A stretch of 7,908 nucleotides of DNA, taken from the NCBI GenBank assembly GCA_016781635.1, contig JADDPY010000129.1:7033-14940 (forward strand). The letters run 5' to 3'. Below are positions 1 to 6,665 of the stretch, in pieces. Source of the stretch: Rubrobacter sp. Its GTDB lineage: Bacteria > Actinomycetota > Rubrobacteria > Rubrobacterales > Rubrobacteraceae. A program made the position numbers and the translations under genes. Under the pieces are notes generated by a model. The model was not told the origin of the DNA, searched no databases, and saw only the letters and a program-made list of their open reading frames with translations. Within the stretch, counting starts at the first letter, position 1. Every line of letters starts with the position of its first letter.

Positions 1-1431
1 CGCGAGCGGAGGCAGGTCGCGAGAGTCCGTCCAGCCGCGCAGAGGGCCGGGCAAGGGGCGAACCGAGCCATCCTTGAGGAGCGGCTTCTGGGCGGCGCGG
101 CCGAGCTTGCCGGAGATGTTGTAGAGCGCGGGGCTCTTCATCGTGTTCTCGAAGACCTTGAAGGCGGCGGTCTGGGCCTTCCCCGCCATGCCCTCCCTTA
201 CCTGACGGTTACGGAGCTTGAGGAGGAGGTCGTGCAGCGGAATACCGACGGGGCAGGTCTCGGAGCAGGCGCCGCAGAGGGATGAGGCGTGCGGGAGGTC
301 CTTCGCCTCCTCGTCGCCCTTGAGGAGCGGGGTGATGACCGCTCCTATGGGCCCGGAGTAGGTCGAGCCGTAGGCGTGGCCGCCGGTCTGGCGGTAGACC
401 GGGCAGACGTTCAGGCAGGAGCCGCAGCGGATGCAGTAGAGGGCCTCCTCGAACTCCGTGCCCAGGAGGTTCGAGCGGCCGTTGTCCAGCAGGATCAGGT
501 GAAACTCCTCAGCCCCGTCGAGCTCGCCCTCTCCGCGCGGGCCGGTCACGAAGTTGGTGTAGACCGTGAGCTTCTGGCCCGTCCCGCTCCTCGCCAGGAG
601 GCGAGTAAACACGGAGAGGTCCTCGAAGCGCGGGATGAGCTTCTCTATCCCCATCACCACCACGTGGACCGGCGGGACGCTCGTCACGAGCCTCCCGTTC
701 CCCTCGTTCGTGACCGTAACGATCGTACCGGATTCGGCGACGCCGAAGTTCGCCCCCGTGATGCCAATATCCGCCGTGAGGAACTTCTCGCGCAGGCGTC
801 CGCGGGCGAAGCGCGAGAGGACCTCAGGGTCCGGCGGCAGATTCTCCCCCGCGACCTCCGAGAGGATCTCCGCGACCCTCTCCTTGTTCATGTGCAGGAT
901 GGGCCCGATGATGTGAGACGGCGTGTCGCCGGCGAGCTGGGCGATCCACTCTCCGAGGTCCGTCTCCACGATCTCGAGGTCCAGATCGGCGTAGCCCTCC
1001 TCCAGGCGGCGGTTGAGCTCTATCTCCTCGGTCGCCATGCTCTTAGACTTGGCGATGACCTTCGCCCCGCGTCTCCTGGCGAGATCACCGATGTACCGGA
1101 CGACGTCCTCGCCGTCGGAGGCGAAGTGGACGTTCCCTCCGCGCTCCTCGACGGCCCCGGCCATCTGTTCCAGATACCGGTCGAGGTTCGCCATCGTCTC
1201 CTGCTTTATCCGGTACGCCCTCTCGCGGAGCTCGGGGGCCTCGGGAAGCGCCGCGAGGGTCGCGTTGCGCGCCGGCAAGACCTTGTTGGCGAAGAGCTTC
1301 AGGGCGCCGTGCAGGGCCTCGTCCCCGGCCGCCCGGCCGCCGCGCTCGTTGAAACCTTCGACGGGGCTTTCTATCCCCTCGCGGCGGTGGTCCGTCGTGT
1401 CCCGCTCGCGGGCGGGCTTCCTGGTTTGCAT
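1..1431 (-). CDS. lutB: LutB, lactate utilization iron-sulfur protein (3' end cut by window edge)
   Basis: Subunit of the LutABC complex, which oxidises L-lactate to pyruvate in the cytoplasm and passes electrons through Fe-S clusters. I translated 477 codons from the ATG at 1429-1431 and met no stop before the edge, so the C-terminus is missing. An N-terminal LUD-type domain carries KSKSMATEEIELN (residues 128-140), VETDLGEWIAQLAG (155-168) and ITGANFGVAESGTIV (224-238). Two ferredoxin-like cluster motifs follow: C333-x2-C336-x2-C339-x3-C343-P, then C386-x2-C389-x3-C393-P with GIPLHDLLLKLR behind it, as in LutB. The family is usually about 470-490 residues, so little is lost. The ATG lies two bases after the lutA TAA; a GGGAGGG stretch about 12 bases upstream may serve as a ribosome site, or translation is coupled to lutA. 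LutC, if present, would lie beyond the left edge. Confidence 0.95.
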   Translation of the reverse strand, partial: MQTRKPARERDTTDHRREGIESPVEGFNERGGRAAGDEALHGALKLFANKVLPARNATLAALPEAPELRERAYRIKQETMANLDRYLEQMAGAVEERGGNVHFASDGEDVVRYIGDLARRRGAKVIAKSKSMATEEIELNRRLEEGYADLDLEIVETDLGEWIAQLAGDTPSHIIGPILHMNKERVAEILSEVAGENLPPDPEVLSRFARGRLREKFLTADIGITGANFGVAESGTIVTVTNEGNGRLVTSVPPVHVVVMGIEKLIPRFEDLSVFTRLLARSGTGQKLTVYTNFVTGPRGEGELDGAEEFHLILLDNGRSNLLGTEFEEALYCIRCGSCLNVCPVYRQTGGHAYGSTYSGPIGAVITPLLKGDEEAKDLPHASSLCGACSETCPVGIPLHDLLLKLRNRQVREGMAGKAQTAAFKVFENTMKSPALYNISGKLGRAAQKPLLKDGSVRPLPGPLRGWTDSRDLPPLA

Positions 1432-1433
1432 CC

Positions 1434-2186
1434 TTAAACGACCCTCCCGTTCTCGGGGTCCAGTACCTCGGCAAGGTGCATCACGCGCGTGTCGTGTCCC
1501 GTGCGCCCGAGCCGTCCACCGAGGTGCATGAGGCAGCTCGAGTCGCAGGAGACGAGGGTGTCGGCCCCGCTCCCCTCCAGCGCCTTTATCTTCTCGTCGG
1601 CCATCGCGGTGGAGACCAGGGGCATCTTTACGGAGAAGGTCCCTCCGAAGCCGCAGCAGAGCTCCTCGTTCTCCCACTCCACAAGCTCCAGGCCCCGCAC
1701 GCCCTCTAAGAGACGGCGCGGCTCATCGAGCACCCCGAGCTCGCGGCGCTGGTGGCAGCCGGTGTGGAAGACGGCCTTCCCCTCGAACCGGGAGCCCAGA
1801 TCCGCGGCTTCCGCGCCCACCACGTTGACGAGGAAGTCCGAGAGCTCCCTCACGCGTGGGCCGAGCGCCTCGGCCCGCTCCTTCTCCTCCCGCCTGTCCT
1901 CGAAAAGGACGGGGTAGTAGTGGGAGACCATCGCGGTACATGAGCCGGAAGGGGAGACGATGTAGTCCGAGCGGTCGCCCTCGCGCTCGAAGACGTCCAT
2001 GAGGTGTCGGGCGACGTTGCGGGCCTCCCCGAAGAAGCCGGAGTTGAAAGCCGGCTGTCCGCAGCAGGTCTGGCCTTCGGGGTAGGAGACCTCGACCCCC
2101 AGAGCGCGAAGCACCCGCACGGTGGCGACGGCCACGCCGGGGTAGATCTGGTCTACGTAACAAGGAACGAAAAGCGCCACCCTCAC
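1434..2186 (-). CDS. lutA: LutA, lactate utilization Fe-S oxidoreductase subunit (two CCG domains)
   Basis: Cysteine-rich (CCG-domain) subunit of the LutABC L-lactate oxidation system, related to the GlpC/HdrB cysteine-rich proteins. From the GTG start the protein has 250 residues and begins VRVALFVPCYVDQIYPGVAV (first V read as Met), which matches the usual LutA opening. Two repeats are visible: the first with Cys9, QTCCGQPAFNSG (Cys41-Cys42) and SGSC (Cys83); the second with HTGCH (Cys144), LCCGFGG (Cys177-Cys178) and the pair Cys214/Cys218. These positions are those expected for cluster binding. I chose GTG at 2184-2186 over the upstream ATG at 2205-2207 because GGGGAGGG lies six bases before the GTG and would be inside the coding sequence if the ATG were used. 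The stop is two bases from lutB, indicating an operon. A promoter candidate lies about 40 bases upstream within inverted repeats. Confidence 0.95.
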   Translation of the reverse strand: MRVALFVPCYVDQIYPGVAVATVRVLRALGVEVSYPEGQTCCGQPAFNSGFFGEARNVARHLMDVFEREGDRSDYIVSPSGSCTAMVSHYYPVLFEDRREEKERAEALGPRVRELSDFLVNVVGAEAADLGSRFEGKAVFHTGCHQRRELGVLDEPRRLLEGVRGLELVEWENEELCCGFGGTFSVKMPLVSTAMADEKIKALEGSGADTLVSCDSSCLMHLGGRLGRTGHDTRVMHLAEVLDPENGRVV

Positions 2187-2192
2187 AACAAT

Positions 2193-2200
2193 CCCTCCCC
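2193..2200 (-). promoter_or_regulatory. Ribosome binding site that fixes the lutA start
   Basis: On the minus strand this reads GGGGAGGG and is followed by six bases and then GTG. It decides the start: the ATG at 2205-2207 lies upstream of this site and has no comparable purine tract before it. Confidence 0.75.
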
Positions 2201-2266
2201 GTCGCATCCCTCGGTCCCCGGCCGCAGTATAGCAACGGCCGTAACTTCCACGCCGGATGCGACGGG
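2198..2266. repeat. Nested inverted repeats around the lutAB promoter (possible operator)
   Basis: An outer perfect 12-bp inverted repeat pairs CCCGTCGCATCC (2198-2209) with GGATGCGACGGG (2255-2266), separated by 45 bp. An inner pair, CGGCCG at 2219-2224 and CGGCCG at 2236-2241, directly brackets the candidate -10 element. The outer arms fall upstream of the promoter core and in the leader just before the ribosome site. The layout suits a repressor that bridges two sites. In Bacillus subtilis lutABC is repressed by LutR, a GntR-family protein, but I see no resemblance to a specific operator that would let me name the regulator here. Confidence 0.55.
2226..2234 (-). promoter_or_regulatory. Candidate extended -10 promoter of lutAB
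   Basis: The minus strand reads TGCTATACT, which fits TGn plus a TATAAT-like -10 hexamer (five of six matches). No good -35 box is seen 16-18 bases upstream, as is common for extended -10 promoters. Transcription would start near 2218-2220, giving a leader of about 33 bases to the lutA GTG. It is the only A/T-rich stretch in the gap between SDR1 and lutA. The element sits at the centre of nested inverted repeats. This is an inference from pattern only. Confidence 0.45.
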
Positions 2267-2287
2267 CCCGTCCCCGCCCGGTGGGGA
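2261..2287. terminator. GC-rich hairpins after SDR1, weak terminator candidate
   Basis: Just downstream of the SDR1 stop are a TCCCC/GGGGA stem with a seven-base loop (2271-2275 with 2283-2287) and an abutting perfect palindrome GACGGGCCCGTC (2261-2272). There is no T tract after them on the minus strand, so this is not a standard intrinsic terminator. It may slow polymerase or act with the outer inverted repeat, which shares bases 2261-2266. Confidence 0.25.
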
Positions 2288-2297
2288 TACGAGGCGA

Positions 2298-3044
2298 TCA
2301 GGCAGGCTCGTCGCGCGGCTGGACGAGGATCTCGTTGACGGCGACGTGCTCGGGCTGGGAGAGCGCGTAGATCACCGAGGCGGCAACGTCTTCGGGGTCG
2401 AGCACGCGCGCGCCCGTGGGCTCGCCGTAGAGCCGGAGGGCCTCCTCGTCGGTAGTGAGCGAGACGAGGCCCGTGTCCACGTTGCCCGGCTGGATCGTCG
2501 TTACCCTGACACCCGTGCCGGCGGTCTCCAGCCTGAGGCCCTGCGAGAGCGCCTCGACGAAGAACTTGCTCGCCGAGTAAACGGCGAGGCCCGCGTAGAC
2601 CTTGCGTCCCGCGTCGGAGGAGATCGTCACGATGTGCCCACTCTCCCGGGAGAGCATGCCGGGCAGGACGGCGCCGACGCAGTTGAGCGCCCCCTTGCAG
2701 TTGACCTCGACCGTCCGCTCCCACTCCTCCTCAAGGAGGTTTTTCATAAGGGTGTAGTACATGACGCCGGCGCAGTTCACGAGGAAATCGACCGGGCCGA
2801 GCTCCCGCTCCGTGCGCGCGACGAGCGCCCCCACCCCCTCGCGATCTGTGACGTCAGTCTCCCCGACGATGCTTCTGGCCCCTTCGACGAGCCCGTCCTG
2901 AACCTCCCGTAGGGTGTCGGGACGGCGCGCGGCAAGCGCGACCCGGGCGCCCTCCCGGGCGAGGGCGCCGGCGACCGCAGCCCCGATACCGCTCGACGCC
3001 CCGGTGACGACCGCGACCTTACCGTGAAAGCGCCCCTCGTTTAT
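2298..3044 (-). CDS. SDR1: NADPH-type short-chain dehydrogenase, likely aldehyde reductase partner of the A-T-R enzyme
   Basis: Complete classical SDR fold, 248 residues if read from ATA at 3042-3044. Visible are the cofactor motif TGASSGIG (14-21), the second-strand end AARR (Arg40-Arg41, favouring NADPH), NCAG (90-93), structural Asn115, catalytic Ser143 (ISS), Tyr156 and Lys160 (YSASK), and PGNVDTG after the sixth strand. No ATG, GTG or TTG occurs in frame between the upstream stop at 3201-3203 and a GTG at 2832-2834, which would delete the whole cofactor site. ATA overlaps the preceding gene's stop as ATAA and follows GAGGGGG (3052-3058) by seven bases, so I give it as the start. Alternatively the domain is joined to the A-T-R protein by a -1 frameshift, or the start is hidden by a one-base error. 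By position and fold it resembles the second reductase domain of fungal ATRR, which reduces betaine aldehyde to choline; the substrate is inferred, not shown. Confidence 0.85.
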   Translation of the reverse strand: MNEGRFHGKVAVVTGASSGIGAAVAGALAREGARVALAARRPDTLREVQDGLVEGARSIVGETDVTDREGVGALVARTERELGPVDFLVNCAGVMYYTLMKNLLEEEWERTVEVNCKGALNCVGAVLPGMLSRESGHIVTISSDAGRKVYAGLAVYSASKFFVEALSQGLRLETAGTGVRVTTIQPGNVDTGLVSLTTDEEALRLYGEPTGARVLDPEDVAASVIYALSQPEHVAVNEILVQPRDEPA

Positions 3045-3058
3045 CGTCTTGCCCCCTC
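3041..3058 (-). promoter_or_regulatory. ATAA stop/start junction with preceding G-rich ribosome site and G5 run
   Basis: The minus strand reads GAGGGGG, then seven bases, then ATAA. TAA ends the A-T-R frame and ATA is the only start-like codon for SDR1 at a proper distance. The five-G run (3052-3056) also lets a ribosome on GGG slip back one base onto GGG and enter the SDR1 frame through GGC AAG ACG ATA. It is not a classical two-site slippery heptamer, because the next codon is GCA. The same run is a likely place for a one-base sequencing error. Confidence 0.5.
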
Positions 3059-6000
3059 GCGAGCCCGGTCGGGGGCCGGCATCCAGCCCCGTCCGACGAA
3101 GGATCGCGCGTAGGTTTCGAAGAGCGCGGCATCGACCTCGGGCCGTTGCGGGCCAACCCCGTTCAGGGCTCGTTGGGTATGGCGGTCGTCGTAGTCGTTG
3201 TCATCCTTCACCGCCGCCGCATCGTCGGGGGCGGCGCCGCGCACGACCTCGCCGGCCTCGGTCTCGGCGGGCGTGGTGCGGATGGCGTCGAGCCAGTCGG
3301 GATAGTGCGATCGCTCCAAATCGTAGCCGAGCTTCTCGATCCAGCCGAAGACCCGTTCGGCGGATGGGGGCTCGGGGTTGGCGAGATGAAAGGTTTTGCC
3401 CGCGGCTCCGGGATCGTCTGCGAGGCGGAGGATCGCACCGGTCACGAAGTCCACCGGGGTCATCTCCATGCGCCAACCCTCTATTTTCGGGGCGGAGCCC
3501 ATGCGGACGGACTCGGAGATCACGGCGCCGAGGAAGTCCTTGGGGTTGGAAGAGCCGGTCTCACCGTGCCCCGAGATGTTGCCGGGGCGGTACACGACCG
3601 CCGGCAGCCCGCGCCCGGCGGCCTCGGAGACGAGCTTCTCGGCGACCCATTTGGACCGTCCGTAGCCGTCTTCCTGCGCCCCGGCGAGGTCGTCGAGGTC
3701 GGTGTCCTCCTCGCAGAGCCCCCAGCCGCGGGGGAAAACACCGTTCGTGGAGACGTGGTGTACCGGTTTGCTCTTCCGGCGGCACGCGAGACGCAAGACC
3801 TCGCGGGTGCCGTCGACGTTGGCGGGCTTGAGGGCGGAGTAAGGGTAGATCAGGTTGACCACGGCACCCGCGTGGATCACCACGTCCACCTCGCCCGCGA
3901 GATCGTCGAAGTCTCCCTCCGAAAGGCCGAGCAGTGGCTCGGCGAGGTCTCCGGACACGGGGACGACGCGCGCCGCTCTCTCCGGTCTCCAGAGCCCGTA
4001 GCGCTTCAGGGCGTCGCGCAGCGGAGACATCGGGTCGCCGCCGTGGCGGGGCCTGACGAGGCAATGCACCCTGGCCTCTGTCTCCGAGAGCAGCCCATCG
4101 AGGAGAAAGGCCCCGAGGAACCCGGTAGCGCCCGTAAGGAAGACGTTTTCGGCGTCGCTCAGGCGCGTCACCCCCTCGCAGGCGCCTCCGGGGTGGATCC
4201 CCGGCTCCAGCAAGGTCTCAGATCCGAGGTCGGGCTCGTCCGTCTCGGACCCGGCACCGGCCTCGCCCTTCTGGCGTGCCTCGATCGCGTCGCACAACCC
4301 CGCGACGGTAGGGTTCTCCAGAAGCTCGCTCGTCGCGAGGCGGACCCCGAAGGCCTCTTCTACCCTCCCCACAAGCTCGGCAGCCGCAAGAGAGTGGCCG
4401 CCAGCCTCGAAGAAGTCGTCCTCGGGGCGCACGTAACCCCTTTCGAGAAGGAGGACGCGCTCGAAGATGCGGGCGAGGCGTTCTTCCTTCTCCGAACGAG
4501 GCGCGTCGGTGGGCAGAGCGGGTTCCTGCCGGGCGGCATCGTCGGATGCTCCGCGCGCCGGAGGCGTCGGGAGGTTCTCACGGTCAACCTTGCCCGTGGC
4601 ATCCTGGAGCGGAAGTGCCTCGGTCTGCACATAGACCGCCGGGATCATGTAGTGCGGCAAGGCGTCCTGGAGGACGCGTCGGATGCCGGGGCCGTGCCCC
4701 GTCCTGGGGTCTATGTCCCATTCGGCATGGCGGCCATCGTTCGCGCCGTCCTTCGAGTCGGGGACGAGGTAGGCGACGAGGCGTTTGTCCGCGCCCTCCT
4801 CACCCTCCGCGATCACGACGCAGTTCGTCACCGCGAGCCGCTCCTCGATCGCGGCCTCGACCGCCCCGAGCTCGATGCTGTACCCGCGAACCTTCACCAT
4901 AAAGTCGATGCGGCCCATGATCTCCAGGTTCCCATCGGGGAGGAGCCGGGCCTTATCCCCGGAGCGGTACATCCGGGCATCACCCCCCGCGAACGGGTCG
5001 GGGACGAAACGCTCGGCGGTCTTTTCGGGCATGTTCACGTAGCCGCGCGCCAGCCCCTCGCCACCGACGTAGAGCTCCCCCGTAACGCCTTCCCCGACCG
5101 GACGGGCGTCCTCGTCGAGGACGTAGAGGTTATTCGGGTTCGCGGGCTTCCCCACCGGGCAGTACGTCGAGTCGGCGCTCTCGACCAGGTCCTCCAGCTC
5201 GCCCGCGGAGATCTCGTGCGTCTCGCTGATGCTGTACAGGTTGAAGATGCGCTTCCCCGGCATGAGACGGAGCACCCTTCGCGCCAGCGTCTTCGTGACG
5301 ACCTCGCCGTTGAGCCACAAGGTCCGCAGCGCGGAGAGCTTCTGCGCGAGATCCTCCCCGCCGCCGTCGAGCACGGCTTCGAGAAGCGACGGGGTAAACA
5401 GCACCTCGGTCACGCCGTGCTTCTCCAGGTAGCCCACGAGGGCCGCGGGATCGTAGATCACGTCGTCAGGGATAGGACAAATGGCCCCACCCCTGAGCAG
5501 CGGCCGGAGCATCTCCCAGATAAAAAAGACGTTGCACCCCACGACGTCCTTGGCGCCGTAGTCGACAAGCCCGAAGCGCCACAGGTACGAGCGCACCGGG
5601 GCCCGGTGAGGGTTCGCTATCCCCTTGGGCTTCCCGGTAGTGCCCGATGAATAGGAGACGAAGGCGAGATTGTCGAGGGTGGGGCGCACCCCGTCGCCAG
5701 GCTCCGTTTGGGGGAGCGTGCTCTCCCAGTCGCCGTCGAGGAGTATCTTCTCTTGATCTTCGGGAAGACTATCCTCGTGCTCGCCGCTCGTGACGACGAC
5801 GCGGGGCTCCGCGTCGGTCAGGACGTCCTCGATCATGGAGCTCGGATAGGCGAGCTCGAGCGGGAGGAATGCCCCGCCTGCCCTGAGCACCGCGAGGCAC
5901 GCGACCACGAACTCCGGGCGCCGCTCCATGTACACACCGACCGTAACGTCGGGGCCGACCCCGAGGGTCCTTAGGTAGGCCGCGAGGCGGCCCGTCTGCC

Positions 6001-6124
6001 GGTCGAGCTCGCCGTAGGTAATCGTGCCCCACGGCCCCACGATCGCGGGTGCCCGTGGTGTCCGGCATGCCTGATCCTCGAAGAGTTCATGTAGCAGGGC
6101 ATTCTCCTGCGTTTCGCCGCTCAT
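3041..6124 (-). CDS. NRPS-like carboxylate reductase, A-T-R domains; candidate glycine betaine reductase
   Basis: 1027 residues with three domains. Adenylation: SYSSGTTGKPKG (157-168), NLYSISETHE (295-304), YRSGD (386-390), GRIDFMVKVRGYSIELG (404-420), catalytic Lys512 in ATGKVDR. Thiolation: DDFFEAGGHSL with phosphopantetheine Ser578. Thioester reductase: NADPH motif TGATGFLG (664-671), VSTNG (791-795), Tyr821 and Lys825 (YGRSK), YRPGNISG (845-852). Such enzymes activate an acid with ATP, load it on the arm, and release an aldehyde with NADPH; there is no condensation domain. The A4 region reads CNVFFIWEML (197-206), so Val199 stands where amino-acid enzymes have the anchoring Asp, while Phe200, Trp203 and Trp270 line the inferred pocket. 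This fits a quaternary amine and points to glycine betaine as in fungal ATRR; other carboxylates remain possible. ATG at 6122-6124 follows GGGAG by six bases. SDR1 follows directly; the betaine-binding remnant ends 52 bases upstream. Confidence 0.93.
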   Translation of the reverse strand: MSGETQENALLHELFEDQACRTPRAPAIVGPWGTITYGELDRQTGRLAAYLRTLGVGPDVTVGVYMERRPEFVVACLAVLRAGGAFLPLELAYPSSMIEDVLTDAEPRVVVTSGEHEDSLPEDQEKILLDGDWESTLPQTEPGDGVRPTLDNLAFVSYSSGTTGKPKGIANPHRAPVRSYLWRFGLVDYGAKDVVGCNVFFIWEMLRPLLRGGAICPIPDDVIYDPAALVGYLEKHGVTEVLFTPSLLEAVLDGGGEDLAQKLSALRTLWLNGEVVTKTLARRVLRLMPGKRIFNLYSISETHEISAGELEDLVESADSTYCPVGKPANPNNLYVLDEDARPVGEGVTGELYVGGEGLARGYVNMPEKTAERFVPDPFAGGDARMYRSGDKARLLPDGNLEIMGRIDFMVKVRGYSIELGAVEAAIEERLAVTNCVVIAEGEEGADKRLVAYLVPDSKDGANDGRHAEWDIDPRTGHGPGIRRVLQDALPHYMIPAVYVQTEALPLQDATGKVDRENLPTPPARGASDDAARQEPALPTDAPRSEKEERLARIFERVLLLERGYVRPEDDFFEAGGHSLAAAELVGRVEEAFGVRLATSELLENPTVAGLCDAIEARQKGEAGAGSETDEPDLGSETLLEPGIHPGGACEGVTRLSDAENVFLTGATGFLGAFLLDGLLSETEARVHCLVRPRHGGDPMSPLRDALKRYGLWRPERAARVVPVSGDLAEPLLGLSEGDFDDLAGEVDVVIHAGAVVNLIYPYSALKPANVDGTREVLRLACRRKSKPVHHVSTNGVFPRGWGLCEEDTDLDDLAGAQEDGYGRSKWVAEKLVSEAAGRGLPAVVYRPGNISGHGETGSSNPKDFLGAVISESVRMGSAPKIEGWRMEMTPVDFVTGAILRLADDPGAAGKTFHLANPEPPSAERVFGWIEKLGYDLERSHYPDWLDAIRTTPAETEAGEVVRGAAPDDAAAVKDDNDYDDRHTQRALNGVGPQRPEVDAALFETYARSFVGRGWMPAPDRAREGARR

Positions 6125-6176
6125 CGTATTCTCCCAGGTAGGGTGGTACGTTCTTGGCTACTTCTCGGCGCCGTCG

Positions 6177-6479
6177 CTAGTTCTTGGGAAGCCAGGCCTC
6201 GCCAACGTCGCGGTGCTCCTCCAACCATGCACGCGTCCCCTTTTCAGGTTCGCCGGCATCCTGGATCTCCAACTCGCCGATCTGCTCCTCGATGAGGGCG
6301 AAATCGAGCTCTTCCTCAAGCAGAATCTTCGAAACGGTAACATCCTCGTCACGGTTCATGTAGCCGACCGTGAACGACCTGTCCTCCTCGTGCCCACCAG
6401 CCTGATCGGCGTAACCGGTGCTCGTCAGACCCGCAAACAACCCCACAGCCGGCATGGTTTTGCGACGAACAAGAAACAT
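6177..6479 (-). pseudogene. Internally deleted glycine betaine-binding lipoprotein (OpuAC/ProX-like) remnant
   Basis: A 100-codon open frame that reads as the two ends of a much longer substrate-binding protein. The start resembles a lipoprotein signal (MFLVRRKTMPAVGLFAGL, then TSTGYA), but where LTGCA-type lipoboxes have Cys there is Tyr23, coded TAC, one transition from TGC. FTVGYMNRDEDVTVSKILLE matches the first strand and helix of mature OpuAC proteins, usually VGYxxWDEDVAVS. From about residue 58 the text looks like the C-terminal helices (EPEKGTRAWLEEHRDV, then GEAWLPKN). The roughly 200 residues between, with the betaine-binding tryptophans, are absent and the frame is kept. ATG at 6477-6479 follows GGGAAGGG closely. 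It cannot be secreted and lipidated as usual or bind betaine in the usual way. It precedes the A-T-R gene, suggesting a former betaine-uptake locus. Family assignment is from memory of the motifs; a functional small protein is not excluded. Confidence 0.65.
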
Positions 6480-6513
6480 CCACCCTTCCCTTTAACGGCT
6501 ACACGACGCCTTG

Positions 6514-6533
6514 CACCCACGACGCGGTGGGTG
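6514..6533. repeat. 7-bp GC-rich stem-loop in the leader upstream of the betaine-binding remnant
   Basis: CACCCAC (6514-6520) pairs perfectly with GTGGGTG (6527-6533) across a six-base loop. It lies between the candidate promoter and the remnant's start. No T tract follows on either strand, so it is more likely a leader structure or protein site than an intrinsic terminator. GCACC (6513-6517) could alternatively pair with GGTGC (6536-6540). Confidence 0.4.
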
Positions 6534-6542
6534 AAGGTGCAT

Positions 6543-6571
6543 ACCATATGCCAAATAGCATGACGTTGCAA
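6543..6571 (-). promoter_or_regulatory. Candidate promoter for the remnant/A-T-R/SDR1 unit
   Basis: On the minus strand TTGCAA (6571-6566) and TATGGT (6548-6543) are 17 bp apart, each with four of six matches to the vegetative consensus. The stretch around it (about 6541-6590) is clearly A/T-richer than the rest of the window, as expected of a promoter. A short dyad, GCATA (6539-6543) and TATGC (6547-6551), overlaps the -10. Start of transcription would be near 6536, leaving a leader of about 57 bases with the stem-loop at 6514-6533. Inference from pattern only. Confidence 0.35.
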
Positions 6572-6665
6572 ATTCCAATTATTCTCCTTCTCCCCGGCAT
6601 ACCGAGCGCATCCCCAATGCTTCGGGATACACGCGGTAGTTTTCCCCCGGGGAGAAAGTGAACGC

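Noticed and set aside
289..1437. A 382-codon plus-strand frame opposite lutB
   Set aside because: The minus strand encodes LutB with both cysteine motifs; the plus-strand product is Arg/Ala/Val-rich low-complexity text typical of antisense frames in GC-rich DNA.
2273..2287. The CCCC/GGGG stem after SDR1 as a firm rho-independent terminator
   Set aside because: No T tract follows on the minus strand and the stem is only five base pairs, so it is listed only as a weak candidate.
2298..2834. SDR1 as a 178-residue protein starting at GTG 2832-2834
   Set aside because: This start would remove the TGASSGIG cofactor motif and the first strands of the fold, although these are intact in the same frame upstream.
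2004..2912. A 302-codon plus-strand frame across SDR1, the lut promoter gap and the start of lutA
   Set aside because: It runs opposite two clear genes and their promoter gap and shows no motif.
3146..5650. An 834-codon open frame on the plus strand opposite the A-T-R gene
   Set aside because: It is the antisense shadow of a high-GC gene. Its translation has no recognisable domain, while the minus strand shows all expected A, T and R motifs.
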